Origin: Phycisphaera sp.
Lineage (GTDB): Bacteria > Planctomycetota > Phycisphaerae > Phycisphaerales > Phycisphaeraceae
Assembly (NCBI GenBank): GCA_016125215.1
Contig: WGMF01000028.1
Coordinates: forward strand, 124,001-188,000
DNA: 64,000 nucleotides
Direction: 5' to 3'
Shown: piece after piece, positions 44,278 through 53,568 of the stretch
Layout: each line of letters opens with the position of its first letter
Numbering within the stretch: the stretch's first letter is position 1
Program-made: the position numbers and the translations under genes
Notes under the pieces: generated by a model
Told to the model about the DNA's origin: nothing
Databases searched by the model: none
What the model saw: only the letters and a program-made list of their open reading frames with translations

Positions 44278-46658
44278 CACACGTCTTTCACCGCCTGCGA
44301 GTGCGCTGGCTGGACGGTCGTCGGCGAAAGGATCGGCAGAGTGTTCACCATCACCCGGTAAACGAGCATCAGCGCCGCCACCAGACCCGCCGACACCATG
44401 AACTCGACCGCCGACGGGAAATAAGCCTTCTGCGCATACGGCGGGTGGTACGCGATCACGAACACGTCAAGTCGATTGAGCACCACACCCAGGATCACCA
44501 GCAGACACGCCACCGCAAGCTTCATCGGTGACTTACGCACCCCCGCCCCAGGAAGCAAAATCATCACCATCGGCAGCACGACACCGATGGCCAGTTCGAT
44601 CACCCACATCACCCCCAGCATCGACCCGTCGAGCAGGTAGACCCACGTCCCGCGCCACGCCATGTCCCCGATCTTCAACGCAAGGTAGAGCGACAAAAAC
44701 ACCGGCGCGTAGAGCGACAAAGGCCCCAGCACGTCCATCTCCGGCTTACGCCTCACCGACCACGACGCAAAGAGCATCGTGAAGATCACCATCGGGAACC
44801 CCACCATCGCCGCCGAGAGCAGGAACATCAAGGGCGACAAGGGCGACCACCACAACGCGTGGAGCTTGTAAGGCGCGATGACCATCAGGTTGCCCAGCGA
44901 CGACTGGTGGAAGCACGAGAGCGTCACGCCAAGGATCAGCAGCGCCGGCATGACGCGTTCGAGCCACTTGTGCGCGACGCCGGCCCACCGCGCCAGGCGC
45001 GGGAAGCGCTTGTTCTCACCCATGACACGCTCGCAGAGGATGGGCATCAGCTCGGCGTACTGCACATTGAGGTAGATCATCACGCAGATGCCGACCTCGA
45101 AGAGCACCGAGTTGACCTGCCACATGCTCGGGAGCGTGGGGTGCCAGAGGTTGTACCACCGCCCCAGGTCCGCCAGCAGGCCGGGCACGTAGAACGTGTA
45201 ACCCAGTAACGCGGTCACCAGCGCCGAGCGCGCGATGGCGTGGTAGCGCTCACGGTGGAAGATGTGGACCAGCGCCGCGGTGACAAAACCGCCGCCGGCC
45301 AGGGCGATGCCGCTGCCCACGTCCATGGCGATCCACAGGCCCCAGGGGTGCTGCTGGTCAAGGTGCGTCGTCGCTCCGATGCCCACGACGAAGCGATAGA
45401 TCGCCGCCAGCGCCCCCACAGCCACGACGCACGCCAGCGCGATGAACCCCGGTGTCAGGAGCGGCTGCGCTACCGGCGCAGCGTGGGCTTCATGATGGCC
45501 CGCCTGACCGTCGTACGACACTTGATTAGCATCGTGGTGAACGTCACGAAGTCCGTGATCCGTCTCGTGCGCGGTCGCGTCCGCTTCCCACGTCCCGGCG
45601 TCGTGTTCGTCGTCGATCACCACGATCTGGCCCGACGGCGTTAACAACCCGGCACGCGCCTGTACACGTCCGTTGACCGACAAGGGCACGAGCTTGTGCA
45701 GCAAAGGCACGCCCGGTTGATGCGGGTGATTTTTTGACGAATGATCCAACCCGGACACTTGGGCTGCCCGACGCGTCCGGGTGACATACGCCGCCGTCGC
45801 CAGCGTGCCATACAACGCGATCGGCGCGATCCAGTGCTTGAACACGCCGTGCTGGATCGCCTCGGTGAGTTGACCCGGCGGCGCGTCGCCCAGCGTCAGG
45901 AATCCCGCCCGCTCAAACGGCACCGGCGAGAGGTACATCCACGAGGTTCCGCCGACCTCGTGCTCGCCGTAGACGTGGTCGGTGTATTGTTCGGGGTTGT
46001 TGGCGATGCGCTCGTGCGCCAGGGCAAGCAGCTCGTCACGCTTGCCGTAGACCAGCGCCTGCCGGGGGCAGGCCTCGACACACGCGGGAAGCTTGCCTTC
46101 ACGGGTCCGGTCGGTGCAGAATTCGCATTTGCGCACGCGCGGCGTCAGGGCGTCCCGATACTCATACGTCGGCACCTGGAACGGGCACGCCACCATGCAG
46201 TAGCGACAACCGATGCACTTCCACGCGTCGTAAACCACCGCGCCACAGGGCTCCTTGGTCAACGCCCCCACGATGCACGCCGAGACACAGGCCGGCTCGT
46301 TGCAGTGCAGGCAGTTGACCTTGGCGTAGACCGGCGACTCGAGCCCCTCGACCTCAAAGGCGTTGACCACCGTCATCGCGTCGGGGGTCGGGCGACGCTC
46401 CTGCGCAAAGACAGACTGGTCGTCATACGACTCGATCGGCCCGGTCTCGATACCGTTGCTCTCCCGGCAGGCGTATTCGCACAACCGACAACCCACGCAC
46501 ATCGTCAGGTCCACGAGCACGCCCTTGATCTCGCCCCGCCGACGCAGCATCAAGCCATGACCATGGCCCGCCTTAGCCACCGACGGCAGGCCCCCACCCA
46601 GGCCCGCTGCGCCCACGCAGGCGGCCTGTTTGAGAAATTCTCTTCTTGCAATTGGCAC
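44277..46658 (-). CDS. Tat-exported four-cluster ferredoxin fused to NrfD/PsrC membrane subunit
   Basis: The 793-residue protein begins with a twin-Arg signal (RREFLKQAACVGAAGLGGG) and a ferredoxin domain with sixteen Cys in four clusters: CVGCRLCEYAC, CLHCNEPACVSAC, CIGCRYCMVAC and CEFCTDRTREGKLPACVEAC, as in NrfC/DmsB/HybA. A linker with one membrane helix (about 278-296) and a His-rich stretch (about 355-400) leads to an NrfD/PsrC-type domain of about nine helices (about 405-785). NrfC and NrfD are usually separate; here they are fused. The likely job is quinol oxidation and delivery of electrons through the iron-sulfur clusters to the downstream multiheme cytochrome. The start GTG 46658 has GAGGGC upstream. 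Confidence 0.9.
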   Translation of the reverse strand: MPIARREFLKQAACVGAAGLGGGLPSVAKAGHGHGLMLRRRGEIKGVLVDLTMCVGCRLCEYACRESNGIETGPIESYDDQSVFAQERRPTPDAMTVVNAFEVEGLESPVYAKVNCLHCNEPACVSACIVGALTKEPCGAVVYDAWKCIGCRYCMVACPFQVPTYEYRDALTPRVRKCEFCTDRTREGKLPACVEACPRQALVYGKRDELLALAHERIANNPEQYTDHVYGEHEVGGTSWMYLSPVPFERAGFLTLGDAPPGQLTEAIQHGVFKHWIAPIALYGTLATAAYVTRTRRAAQVSGLDHSSKNHPHQPGVPLLHKLVPLSVNGRVQARAGLLTPSGQIVVIDDEHDAGTWEADATAHETDHGLRDVHHDANQVSYDGQAGHHEAHAAPVAQPLLTPGFIALACVVAVGALAAIYRFVVGIGATTHLDQQHPWGLWIAMDVGSGIALAGGGFVTAALVHIFHRERYHAIARSALVTALLGYTFYVPGLLADLGRWYNLWHPTLPSMWQVNSVLFEVGICVMIYLNVQYAELMPILCERVMGENKRFPRLARWAGVAHKWLERVMPALLILGVTLSCFHQSSLGNLMVIAPYKLHALWWSPLSPLMFLLSAAMVGFPMVIFTMLFASWSVRRKPEMDVLGPLSLYAPVFLSLYLALKIGDMAWRGTWVYLLDGSMLGVMWVIELAIGVVLPMVMILLPGAGVRKSPMKLAVACLLVILGVVLNRLDVFVIAYHPPYAQKAYFPSAVEFMVSAGLVAALMLVYRVMVNTLPILSPTTVQPAHSQAVKDV

Positions 46659-46897
46659 GGTAAAGCCCTCAAAAGCCTGTGCCCGGCCCCGTCAGCGGTC
46701 TAGCTGCAATAATAATACCAATTTATCTTATTTTTGTCCCCCCCCGCCGCTTTCCAACGCCACCTCGCCTCGTTAGAATCTACCGGATTCTCGTCCGGCA
46801 CCCGCTTGTCAATGGGTGGCTGGGCCAGATGGCAGTCGGCTCGGTCGGCTTGCGTGCCCTCACACGCGACCCGGCATGAGCCCTCTGTCTTCTGAGC

Positions 46898-46925
46898 CCG
46901 GCAATCAATCGCCGGACTTTTCGAG
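46898..46925 (+). promoter_or_regulatory. Hairpin in the pnp leader
   Basis: CCGGC and GCCGG pair around an eight-base loop and are followed by ACTTTTCG, about 80 bases before pnp. It could be an attenuator or an RNase target, as pnp leaders carry hairpins in other bacteria. The rest of the 46659-47001 gap is AT-rich near 46700-46735 and probably holds divergent promoters, with no clear boxes. Confidence 0.45.
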
Positions 46926-47001
46926 GTGCGCCCTGTCCCAGGCGGGCTCTGTCGCCGTCGTGCGCACCGGACCTATCACCAGAGCAGAGGAAACTTTACA
47001 G

Positions 47002-49302
47002 ATGGCGTATCACAAAGTGTCGTTGGAACTCGGCGGTCGCACGTTGACCATCGAGACCGGTAAATGGGCCAAGCAGGCAGACGGCTCGGTCGTCGTCACC
47101 TATGGCGAAACAATGGTACTCGGCACCGCGGTCCGGGCCGCCCCACGCGAGGGCATCGACTTTTTCCCGCTCACCGTCGACTACCGCGAGAAATTGAATG
47201 CCGCAGGAAAATTTCCGGGCGGCTTCCGCAAACGTGAGGGCGCTCCGAACCAGAAAGAAACCCTGACGATGCGCAACATCGACAGGCCCATTCGGCCGCT
47301 CTTCCCCAAGGGCTACTTCGACGAGGTGCAGGTTCAGTGCTGGGTCCTCTCCGCTGACGGGCAGAACGAACCCGACGTGCTCGCGGGCATCGCCGCCTCC
47401 GCGGCGCTCTCCATCAGTTCCATCCCGTTTGAAGGCCCCGTCGGCAATGTCCGCATCGGGCGCGTTGACGGACAGTTCGTCGTCATGCCCACCGTGGCCC
47501 AGGGCGAATACTCAGACCTTGACCTGTTGCTCTGCGGGCACAAGGACGGCTTGAACATGATCGAGGTCGGCGCGCACGTCCTGCCCGAGAACGTCGTGGG
47601 CGACGCGATCGAGTTCGGCTACGGCTACGTCAAACAGATTGTCAGTCTCATCGAAGACCTCGTCTCTAAGGCCGGCAAGGACAAAGTCGCCGAGCTGACG
47701 CTGCCCGACGACGACATCGTCGCGCTCGTGAAGAGCAAGCTCGCCGAGCCCCTGCGTGCCGCCAAGACCAGCCCCGGCACCAAGCTCGAACGCGCCGAGG
47801 CCGTCAAGAACGCCATCAGCACCTTCCTCGATAACGAGTTCCCCGCCCTGCCGACCGACGCGACGTATCACCAGGTCGTCCAACACAAGGACCGCAAGTC
47901 GCAGGCCAAACTGGCCATCCACGACCTTGAGGAAGTCATCACCCGCGAAGTGATCCGCACCGGCCAGCGCACCGACGGACGCAAGCTCGACGAGCTGCGC
48001 CACCTCGAATGCGAGGTCGGCGTCCTCCCGCGTGCACACGGTTCAGCCGTCTTCACACGCGGTGAGACGCAGGCCCTCGTCACCGTCACGCTCGGCACCA
48101 ACAAAGACGAGCAGATCGTGGACGGCCTGGGCGAGGAATACGCTGAGAAGTTTTACCTGCACTACAACTTCCCACCCTTCTCCGTCGGCGAAGCCAAACG
48201 CATCACCGGCCCCGGTCGGCGCGAGATCGGCCACGGCAAACTCGCGGAAAAAGCCCTCGTCCCCATCCTCCCCGCCGTCGAAGACTTCCCCTACACCGTC
48301 CGCGTAGTCAGTGACATCCTCGAGTCCAACGGCTCGTCGAGCATGGCCAGTGCCTGCGGCGGCACACTCGCGCTGCTCGACGCCGGCGTCCCCATCAAGG
48401 CCCCCGTCGCCGGCATCTCGATCGGCCTCATCAAAGCCGACGAACCCTCGCAGCAGGACATCTACCTCACCGACATCCAGGGCGAGGAAGACCACTTCGG
48501 CGACATGGACTTCAAAGTCACCGGCACCACCGAGGGCATCACCGCCATCCAGCTCGACCTCAAGATCCGTGGCCTGAGCCTCAAGCAAATCCGTGAGACG
48601 CTCACCCACGCCCGCACCGCCCGACTCGTCATCCTCGACAAGATCAAAGAGGCGATCCCCACACACCGCGCGACCATCAGCAAGTACGCCCCGCGCATCC
48701 TCACCATCCACATCCACCCCGAGAAGATCGGCAAGCTCATCGGACCGGGCGGCAAGACCATCCGCGGTCTCGAAGCCGACACTGGCGCCAAGATCGAGGT
48801 CGAAGAGGACGGCACGATCCTCGTCTCCGGCGTGGGCGAGGGCAAGGCCGAGCGCGCCATCGAAGAGATCGAGAAGCTCTGTGCCGAGGTCAAGATGGGC
48901 GCGACCTACACCGGCCGCGTCACCTCGATCAAGGACTTCGGCGCGTTCATCGAAGTCATCCCCGGACAGGACGGCCTGTGCCACATCTCCGAGATCAGCG
49001 ACGGCTACGTCAACCGCGTGGACGACATCGTGAAGCTCGGCGACGAGGTGAAGGTCAAGGTCATCAACATCGACGAACAAGGGCGTGTGAAGCTCTCACG
49101 CAAGGCCGTCATGGCCGAGACCGGCGAGACCGACGCCGGCAAGGTGCCCCAGGGCAATTCCGGGGGCGGTGACGGCAACCGGGGCGGCGGCAACCGAGGT
49201 GGTGGCCGCGGCGGACGCGGCGGTCACGGGGGCGGCGGTGGTGGTGGTCGCCGAGACGACCGCGACCGACACGACGACCGTCAGCCGGTCACAACCGAGT
49301 AA
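47002..49302 (+). CDS. pnp: Polyribonucleotide nucleotidyltransferase
   Basis: PNPase degrades RNA from the 3' end with phosphate. The 766-residue protein has two RNase PH domains (about 1-225 and 325-545) with GGFRKREG, the catalytic DVLAG/SGSSSMASACGGTLALLDAG segments and FGDMDFKVTGT, then a KH domain (about 560-620, LIGPGGKTIRGLE) and an S1 domain (about 630-700). The last 45 residues form a Gly/Arg-rich tail (GGGNRGGGRGGRGGHGGGGG). Such RGG tails can bind RNA and are not part of the usual PNPase. The ATG 47002 matches the family start; AGAGGA lies eleven bases upstream. A terminator follows. Confidence 0.97.
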   Translation: MAYHKVSLELGGRTLTIETGKWAKQADGSVVVTYGETMVLGTAVRAAPREGIDFFPLTVDYREKLNAAGKFPGGFRKREGAPNQKETLTMRNIDRPIRPLFPKGYFDEVQVQCWVLSADGQNEPDVLAGIAASAALSISSIPFEGPVGNVRIGRVDGQFVVMPTVAQGEYSDLDLLLCGHKDGLNMIEVGAHVLPENVVGDAIEFGYGYVKQIVSLIEDLVSKAGKDKVAELTLPDDDIVALVKSKLAEPLRAAKTSPGTKLERAEAVKNAISTFLDNEFPALPTDATYHQVVQHKDRKSQAKLAIHDLEEVITREVIRTGQRTDGRKLDELRHLECEVGVLPRAHGSAVFTRGETQALVTVTLGTNKDEQIVDGLGEEYAEKFYLHYNFPPFSVGEAKRITGPGRREIGHGKLAEKALVPILPAVEDFPYTVRVVSDILESNGSSSMASACGGTLALLDAGVPIKAPVAGISIGLIKADEPSQQDIYLTDIQGEEDHFGDMDFKVTGTTEGITAIQLDLKIRGLSLKQIRETLTHARTARLVILDKIKEAIPTHRATISKYAPRILTIHIHPEKIGKLIGPGGKTIRGLEADTGAKIEVEEDGTILVSGVGEGKAERAIEEIEKLCAEVKMGATYTGRVTSIKDFGAFIEVIPGQDGLCHISEISDGYVNRVDDIVKLGDEVKVKVINIDEQGRVKLSRKAVMAETGETDAGKVPQGNSGGGDGNRGGGNRGGGRGGRGGHGGGGGGGRRDDRDRHDDRQPVTTE

Positions 49303-49331
49303 GCCCGGGTCACATGCATAACACTCACTCA

Positions 49332-49355
49332 ACCCCGCCCCGCGCGGGGTTTTTT
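49332..49355 (+). terminator. Intrinsic terminator of pnp
   Basis: ACCCCGC and GCGGGGT pair, followed by TTTTTT, 30 bases after the pnp stop. Confidence 0.88.
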
Positions 49356-49481
49356 CATTGGGGGACTGTCAGGAAACTTCCGGGGGTCCGGGGGTGTTCA
49401 ATTTTCTACGCTCGTGAAACGGTGACGCTTCACGGGGATAAAGGGATAGTATGGTCCGGTCACCTCACCGAGGTTTCCGTT

Positions 49482-50645
49482 ATGCCCCACACGCCCGTCA
49501 CCGACCAGGACAAGAAGAAAATCTGGGACGCCTACCGTACCCGCAAGCCGGTGCGTGTGCCCATGATCTTGTGGACCAATGCGCGTGTGGTGCACGCGCT
49601 ACCCGAGTGGAACGTGTGGGGGTACTCATTCGAGGACGCCTACCACGACCCGCTGGCGCATGTGCGGATGCAGTTGCAGCATCAACTCTTTGTCCGTCGC
49701 GTGCTCAACCGGTACACGGACGGCCCGACCGAATTGCCAGCCAAGTGGGTGATCGGCCAGGATGTTTACAACGTCTTCGAGGCGGCGAGTCTGGGGGCCA
49801 CCGTGAACTTCCCGGATGGGCAGGTGCCTTGCACCTCCCCGATGTTCGGGGACGACGCGACGAAGCACGACGTGTTCAAGATCGATATCGAACACCCGCT
49901 CGAGTCGGCGTGGGTCAAACAGCGTCTGGCGTTCTGGCATGAGATGGATCGCGTGTGCAAGGGGATGACGTTCGAGGGTAAACCGGTGGAGCTTTCGCCG
50001 TGGGCGCTGATGGGTTCGGACGGGCCTGTGACGGGCGCGTGCAACGTGCGGGGCGGTTCGTTCATGCTCGACCTGCTCGAAGACCCCGAATATGCCGACC
50101 GTCTGCTCACGTTCCTGACCGACGCGGTGATCCACCGCCGAAATGCTTTCAAGCAATACTGGGGCGACCGTGTGGACCGCGCGGTCCGCTGGATGGCGGA
50201 CGATTCCTGCGCGATGCTGAGTGTGCCCATGTACGAAGAGCGTGTCGCCCCGCACCACAAGCGCCTCTACGACGATGGCACCACCAGGCCGGGCGAAGAT
50301 CGCTTCATGCACCTGTGCGGCAACGCGACGCACCTGTTCCCCTCGATCCAGCGCCTGCTCCACGTCACGATCTTCGACACCGGCTTCCCCGTCGACCACG
50401 GCAAAATACGACAAGAACTCGGCCCCGATGTCGAAATCCAGGGCGGCCCAGAGGTGAAGGTCATCATGGAGGGCACGCCGAACGACATCTATGAGCGTGC
50501 CAGATCGATCCTCACCAGCGGCGTCAAAGCGGGTGGACGCTTCCTCCTCCGCGAGGGCAACAACCTCCCCCCACTGGCCCCGCTGGACAACCTCGAAGCG
50601 ATGTACCGCGCGTGCCTGGACCACGGGGGATATCACAACATGTAA
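49482..50645 (+). CDS. Uroporphyrinogen-decarboxylase-family protein
   Basis: The 387-residue protein belongs to the URO-D superfamily (TIM barrel), close in shape to MtaA/CmuA-type methyltransferases and to uncharacterised planctomycete members. Recognisable parts include RVPMILW at the first strand, FMLDLLEDPEYADRLLTFLTDAVI, the HLCGN segment near residue 285 and the GGPEVKVIMEGTPNDIYERARSIL helix at the C-terminus. The uroporphyrinogen-binding FSD motif of HemE is not seen, so it is not likely to be HemE. The substrate is unknown. The ATG 49482 has GAGG eight bases upstream. It stands alone after pnp, with a CCGGAAGTT word between the two genes. Confidence 0.75.
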   Translation: MPHTPVTDQDKKKIWDAYRTRKPVRVPMILWTNARVVHALPEWNVWGYSFEDAYHDPLAHVRMQLQHQLFVRRVLNRYTDGPTELPAKWVIGQDVYNVFEAASLGATVNFPDGQVPCTSPMFGDDATKHDVFKIDIEHPLESAWVKQRLAFWHEMDRVCKGMTFEGKPVELSPWALMGSDGPVTGACNVRGGSFMLDLLEDPEYADRLLTFLTDAVIHRRNAFKQYWGDRVDRAVRWMADDSCAMLSVPMYEERVAPHHKRLYDDGTTRPGEDRFMHLCGNATHLFPSIQRLLHVTIFDTGFPVDHGKIRQELGPDVEIQGGPEVKVIMEGTPNDIYERARSILTSGVKAGGRFLLREGNNLPPLAPLDNLEAMYRACLDHGGYHNM

Positions 50646-50700
50646 GTCCCCATAGGGTGGGCCTGGCCTCACCGCACGCGACACCCAACACGCTTGCCGG

Positions 50701-51537
50701 TTACTCGCCGGGGATGACCTGGACCTGTTTAATACTGAACCAGGAGACCGAGGACGGACAAAGGATTTGGATATAGCGGGCCTTGACTCCGTCTGGGCAG
50801 TGGACGGTCAACACGTCGTGGTCGTGCCGTGTCCCGCTCAAACTCTTGAGCAGTCTGGCGTCGTCGAGGCATTCGGCGATCGGCTTGTCGGAGACGTAGA
50901 CCTCGTGCGTGGCCGGGCCGACGGGAGAGAACTGCAATTCAAAACGGATTTGTGCCAGGTTGTAGACCGCGCCGAGATCGAGTTCGATCCATCCGCCCCA
51001 TGCGCCGCTGCACCACGAGGTGTCGGACCGGCCGTCGATTGCCATCGCGGGGGTTGTCTGGCCGTAAGACCCGCTGGCTCGGACGCCGACGGGCGTGAGG
51101 GGTTGGGTTTCAGGAGTCCTCGTCGGGGTCACGAGATGCACCTGAGCGGACTGCACTACCGACCACGGCACATTGACAACACCCAGCACACCCTCGACGG
51201 GGATGGAGCCTGATCGGATGTGACCGGTGATGCGATCTGCGTTGATGAACTCGACCAAGATCGTTTCGCGGTCGTCCGAAACGGTGAACCCGCGGACGGT
51301 TTTCCACGAGACCGCGATATCGCCGAAGTCGGTCCGGATCGGCAAGGCGTCATGGTCCGCGGTGAACTTACCCTTGAGCAGCGAGCCGTCCGTAAGCTTG
51401 AGCTCGAGTTGAGCGATCATCGGGTCGGCAAGGGTGACATGGCCGGCGGGCACCTCCACCCGATCCCGAGCCGCCGCGGGTGCCGACATCGCGGCGAGGC
51501 AAAGAACCAGACACGGAAAGACACCGTAGTCGCGCAT
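50701..51537 (-). CDS. Secreted discoidin (F5/8 type C) domain protein
   Basis: The 278-residue protein has a signal peptide (LVLCLAAMSAPAAA, cleavage near residue 24). Residues about 35-135 form a strand-rich domain with LKLTDGSLLKGKF. Residues about 145-275 are a discoidin domain: the AIDGRSDTSWCSGAWGGWIELDLGAVYNLAQIRFEL segment is the typical start and the RYIQILCPSSVSW segment the typical end. Such domains bind carbohydrates or other surface ligands. The ATG at 51537 follows AAAGGAGCG. It is convergent with the URO-D-family gene; no enzyme partner is next to it. Confidence 0.8.
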   Translation of the reverse strand: MRDYGVFPCLVLCLAAMSAPAAARDRVEVPAGHVTLADPMIAQLELKLTDGSLLKGKFTADHDALPIRTDFGDIAVSWKTVRGFTVSDDRETILVEFINADRITGHIRSGSIPVEGVLGVVNVPWSVVQSAQVHLVTPTRTPETQPLTPVGVRASGSYGQTTPAMAIDGRSDTSWCSGAWGGWIELDLGAVYNLAQIRFELQFSPVGPATHEVYVSDKPIAECLDDARLLKSLSGTRHDHDVLTVHCPDGVKARYIQILCPSSVSWFSIKQVQVIPGE

Positions 51538-51742
51538 GTTGACGCTCCTTTCGGATAAGTCAGACGCACGGGCGTCGCGGCGGTTCCGTGGGACTTGTTG
51601 GCGGGGATCAACCGGATCGCAATACGATGTACGGACGCGTGGGCGCGGCCCGGGCCGGTGTGCATGTGTAAATCGTATTTCCCCGCGGATTGTGACACAC
51701 TTGGGCTGCACCATCACCACGGCATGCTTATTTTCGGGCGGC

Positions 51743-52219
51743 TTACACGATGCGTAACGGCTTGCTCTTGCTCTTGGGTTCGACGATCGGTTCACCGATG
51801 AGGTCGAGTTTCTTTTCGAGCGTCTTGCTCATCTTGTCGAGCGTGGTCGTGGTGAGGAATTTTTTGATCTGGCCACGGATCGTCTTCCACTGGTCGTGCT
51901 GCGGGCAGGGCTGGTCGTCGTTGCAGTTGGCCATGCCGACCACGCAGCGGTCGAACTGCTCGACGCCGTCGATCACCTGCACGATGTCGTAGAGCGTGAT
52001 CTCGGACGACTTGCGAGCAAGGGCAAAACCCCCGCCGCGGCCCTTGGCCGAGACGAGCAGGCCCTTACGCACGAGGTCCTGGAAAATCTTGGCCACGAAA
52101 TGGCGGGGCAGGTCGGTGCCCTCGCACAGTTCGTCCAATAACAGGTACCCATCCGGCCGCAGCATCGCAAGGCGGGAGATGGCACGGATCGCATACGAGC
52201 AGGCGTTGGAGTAAATCAT
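51743..52219 (-). CDS. Rrf2-family transcriptional regulator, probable iron-sulfur sensor
   Basis: The 158-residue protein has the Rrf2 winged-helix domain (about 1-80: YAIRAISRLAML, LPRHFVAKIFQDLVRKGLLVSAKGRGGGFAL) followed by the cluster-binding loop with three Cys (CVVGMANCNDDQPC, spacing C-x6-C-x5-C near residues 90-105) as in IscR/NsrR. The C-terminal helix is Lys-rich. It probably binds an iron-sulfur cluster and senses oxidative, nitrosative or cluster status. No isc/suf operon or NO-responsive genes are in the window. The ATG 52219 was chosen because the helix starts directly there. Confidence 0.88.
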   Translation of the reverse strand: MIYSNACSYAIRAISRLAMLRPDGYLLLDELCEGTDLPRHFVAKIFQDLVRKGLLVSAKGRGGGFALARKSSEITLYDIVQVIDGVEQFDRCVVGMANCNDDQPCPQHDQWKTIRGQIKKFLTTTTLDKMSKTLEKKLDLIGEPIVEPKSKSKPLRIV

Positions 52220-52383
52220 GCGAGTGTTCCCATATTCGAGAAGGCGTGGACCACACCGCAAACTAACCAAGACGCGGGGGTTGGTCGATACGTAACAGGT
52301 CACTATACCTTAATATCCGCTGACCGGCTTGAAAAGCCCCCCCGGTATTTTTCCTAACCCGTCTCGATCCAGGAGTGCCCGTC

Positions 52384-53490
52384 GTGAACGACCAACCCAA
52401 ACGCATCCAACGCATCGGCGTGCTCACAGGCGGCGGCGACTGCCCCGGACTCAACGCCGTCATCCGCGCTGTCACCAAGACCGCCATATACAAGCACAAT
52501 CTCGAAGTGCTCGGCATCCAGGACGGCTTCCTCGGCCTGGTCCAGAACCGCATGCACCCGCTCACCGAGCACGATGTCTCGGGCATCCTCACGCTCGGCG
52601 GGACCATCCTCGGCACAAGCAACAAGTGCGACCCGGCTCGCTACGTCACCAAGAAGCCCGATGGCACGCTCGAGACCCACGACGTCACCGACCGCTGCCT
52701 CGAACATCTGGCCATCAACCACATCGACGCACTCGTGGTCATCGGCGGCGACGGCACGATGAGTGGCGCCGCCAACTTCGTCCGCCGCGGCGTCAACTGC
52801 ATCGGCGTGCCCAAGACCATCGACAACGACCTGGCCGGCACCGACATCACCTTCGGCTTTGCCACCGCACGCTACGTCGCCACCATGGCGCTCGACCGCA
52901 TCCACACCACCGCCGCCTCTCACCACCGCGCCATGATCGTCGAGGTCATGGGACGCAACGCCGGCTGGATCGCGCTGGAGTCCGGCATCGCCTCCGGGTC
53001 AGACGTGGTGCTCATCCCCGAGATCCCCTTCGATATCCAGAAGGTGGCTGACTATGTCACCGCGCGGTCACGCAAGGGCAGGAGCTGCTCGATCCTCTGC
53101 GTTTCCGAAGGCGCAAGACCTCTCGACGGCAAACAGGTCGTTAATCACGTCGACCCCACCAGCCCCGACCCCATCCGCCTCGGCGGCGTCGGCAAGGTCG
53201 TCGCCGACCAGATCGAACAGATGACCGGCGTCGAGACACGCACCACCGTGCTAGGCCACATCCAGCGCGGCGGCACACCCGTGCCCGAAGACCGCGTCCT
53301 GGCCACCCAATTCGGCCACGCCGCCATCGAGGCCCTCACCTCGGGCAAGCGCAACCGGCTCATCGTCATGCGCGGACGGGGCGTCACCGACATCGACATC
53401 CTCGAAGCCGCGGACAAACAACGCACCATCACACTCGACCACCCCCTGCTCACCGCCGCACGACACGTCGGCACGAGCTTCGGGGATTAA
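52384..53490 (+). CDS. pfkA: 6-phosphofructokinase
   Basis: The 368-residue protein phosphorylates fructose 6-phosphate. Family blocks are GVLTGGGDCPGLNAVIRAV, LTLGGTILGTS, VVIGGDGTMSGAA, PKTIDNDLAGTDITFGF, EVMGRNAGWIALESG and GHIQRGGTPVPEDRVLAT. The GGDGT block has the Gly of ATP-using enzymes, whereas PKTIDND has the Lys of pyrophosphate-type or group III enzymes, so phosphoryl donor is uncertain. The start is GTG 52384 with AGGAG eight bases upstream; an in-frame GTG three codons earlier overlaps that site. It is divergent from the Rrf2 gene. Confidence 0.93.
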   Translation: MNDQPKRIQRIGVLTGGGDCPGLNAVIRAVTKTAIYKHNLEVLGIQDGFLGLVQNRMHPLTEHDVSGILTLGGTILGTSNKCDPARYVTKKPDGTLETHDVTDRCLEHLAINHIDALVVIGGDGTMSGAANFVRRGVNCIGVPKTIDNDLAGTDITFGFATARYVATMALDRIHTTAASHHRAMIVEVMGRNAGWIALESGIASGSDVVLIPEIPFDIQKVADYVTARSRKGRSCSILCVSEGARPLDGKQVVNHVDPTSPDPIRLGGVGKVVADQIEQMTGVETRTTVLGHIQRGGTPVPEDRVLATQFGHAAIEALTSGKRNRLIVMRGRGVTDIDILEAADKQRTITLDHPLLTAARHVGTSFGD

Positions 53491-53545
53491 GCCCAAGCCC
53501 TCACAACCCACACCCCGGCCCCGGCACGAAACACGTCCGATCCCC

Positions 53546-53551
53546 TATAAT
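53546..53551 (+). promoter_or_regulatory. Possible -10 box upstream of purA
   Basis: A perfect TATAAT lies 18 bases before the purA start. No convincing -35 box is at the usual spacing. Confidence 0.35.
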
Positions 53552-53568
53552 GGCTGGTTTGCCCGTAA

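Noticed and set aside
41548-44361. A 937-codon open frame on the plus strand opposite the cytochrome gene
   Set aside because: It is the mirror of the GC-rich, Cys/His-rich cytochrome sequence; the translation has no motifs or composition of a real protein, while the opposite strand has 22 CxxCH motifs.
52375-52383. An earlier GTG start for pfk
   Set aside because: The GTG at 52375 overlaps the AGGAG site that serves the GTG at 52384.
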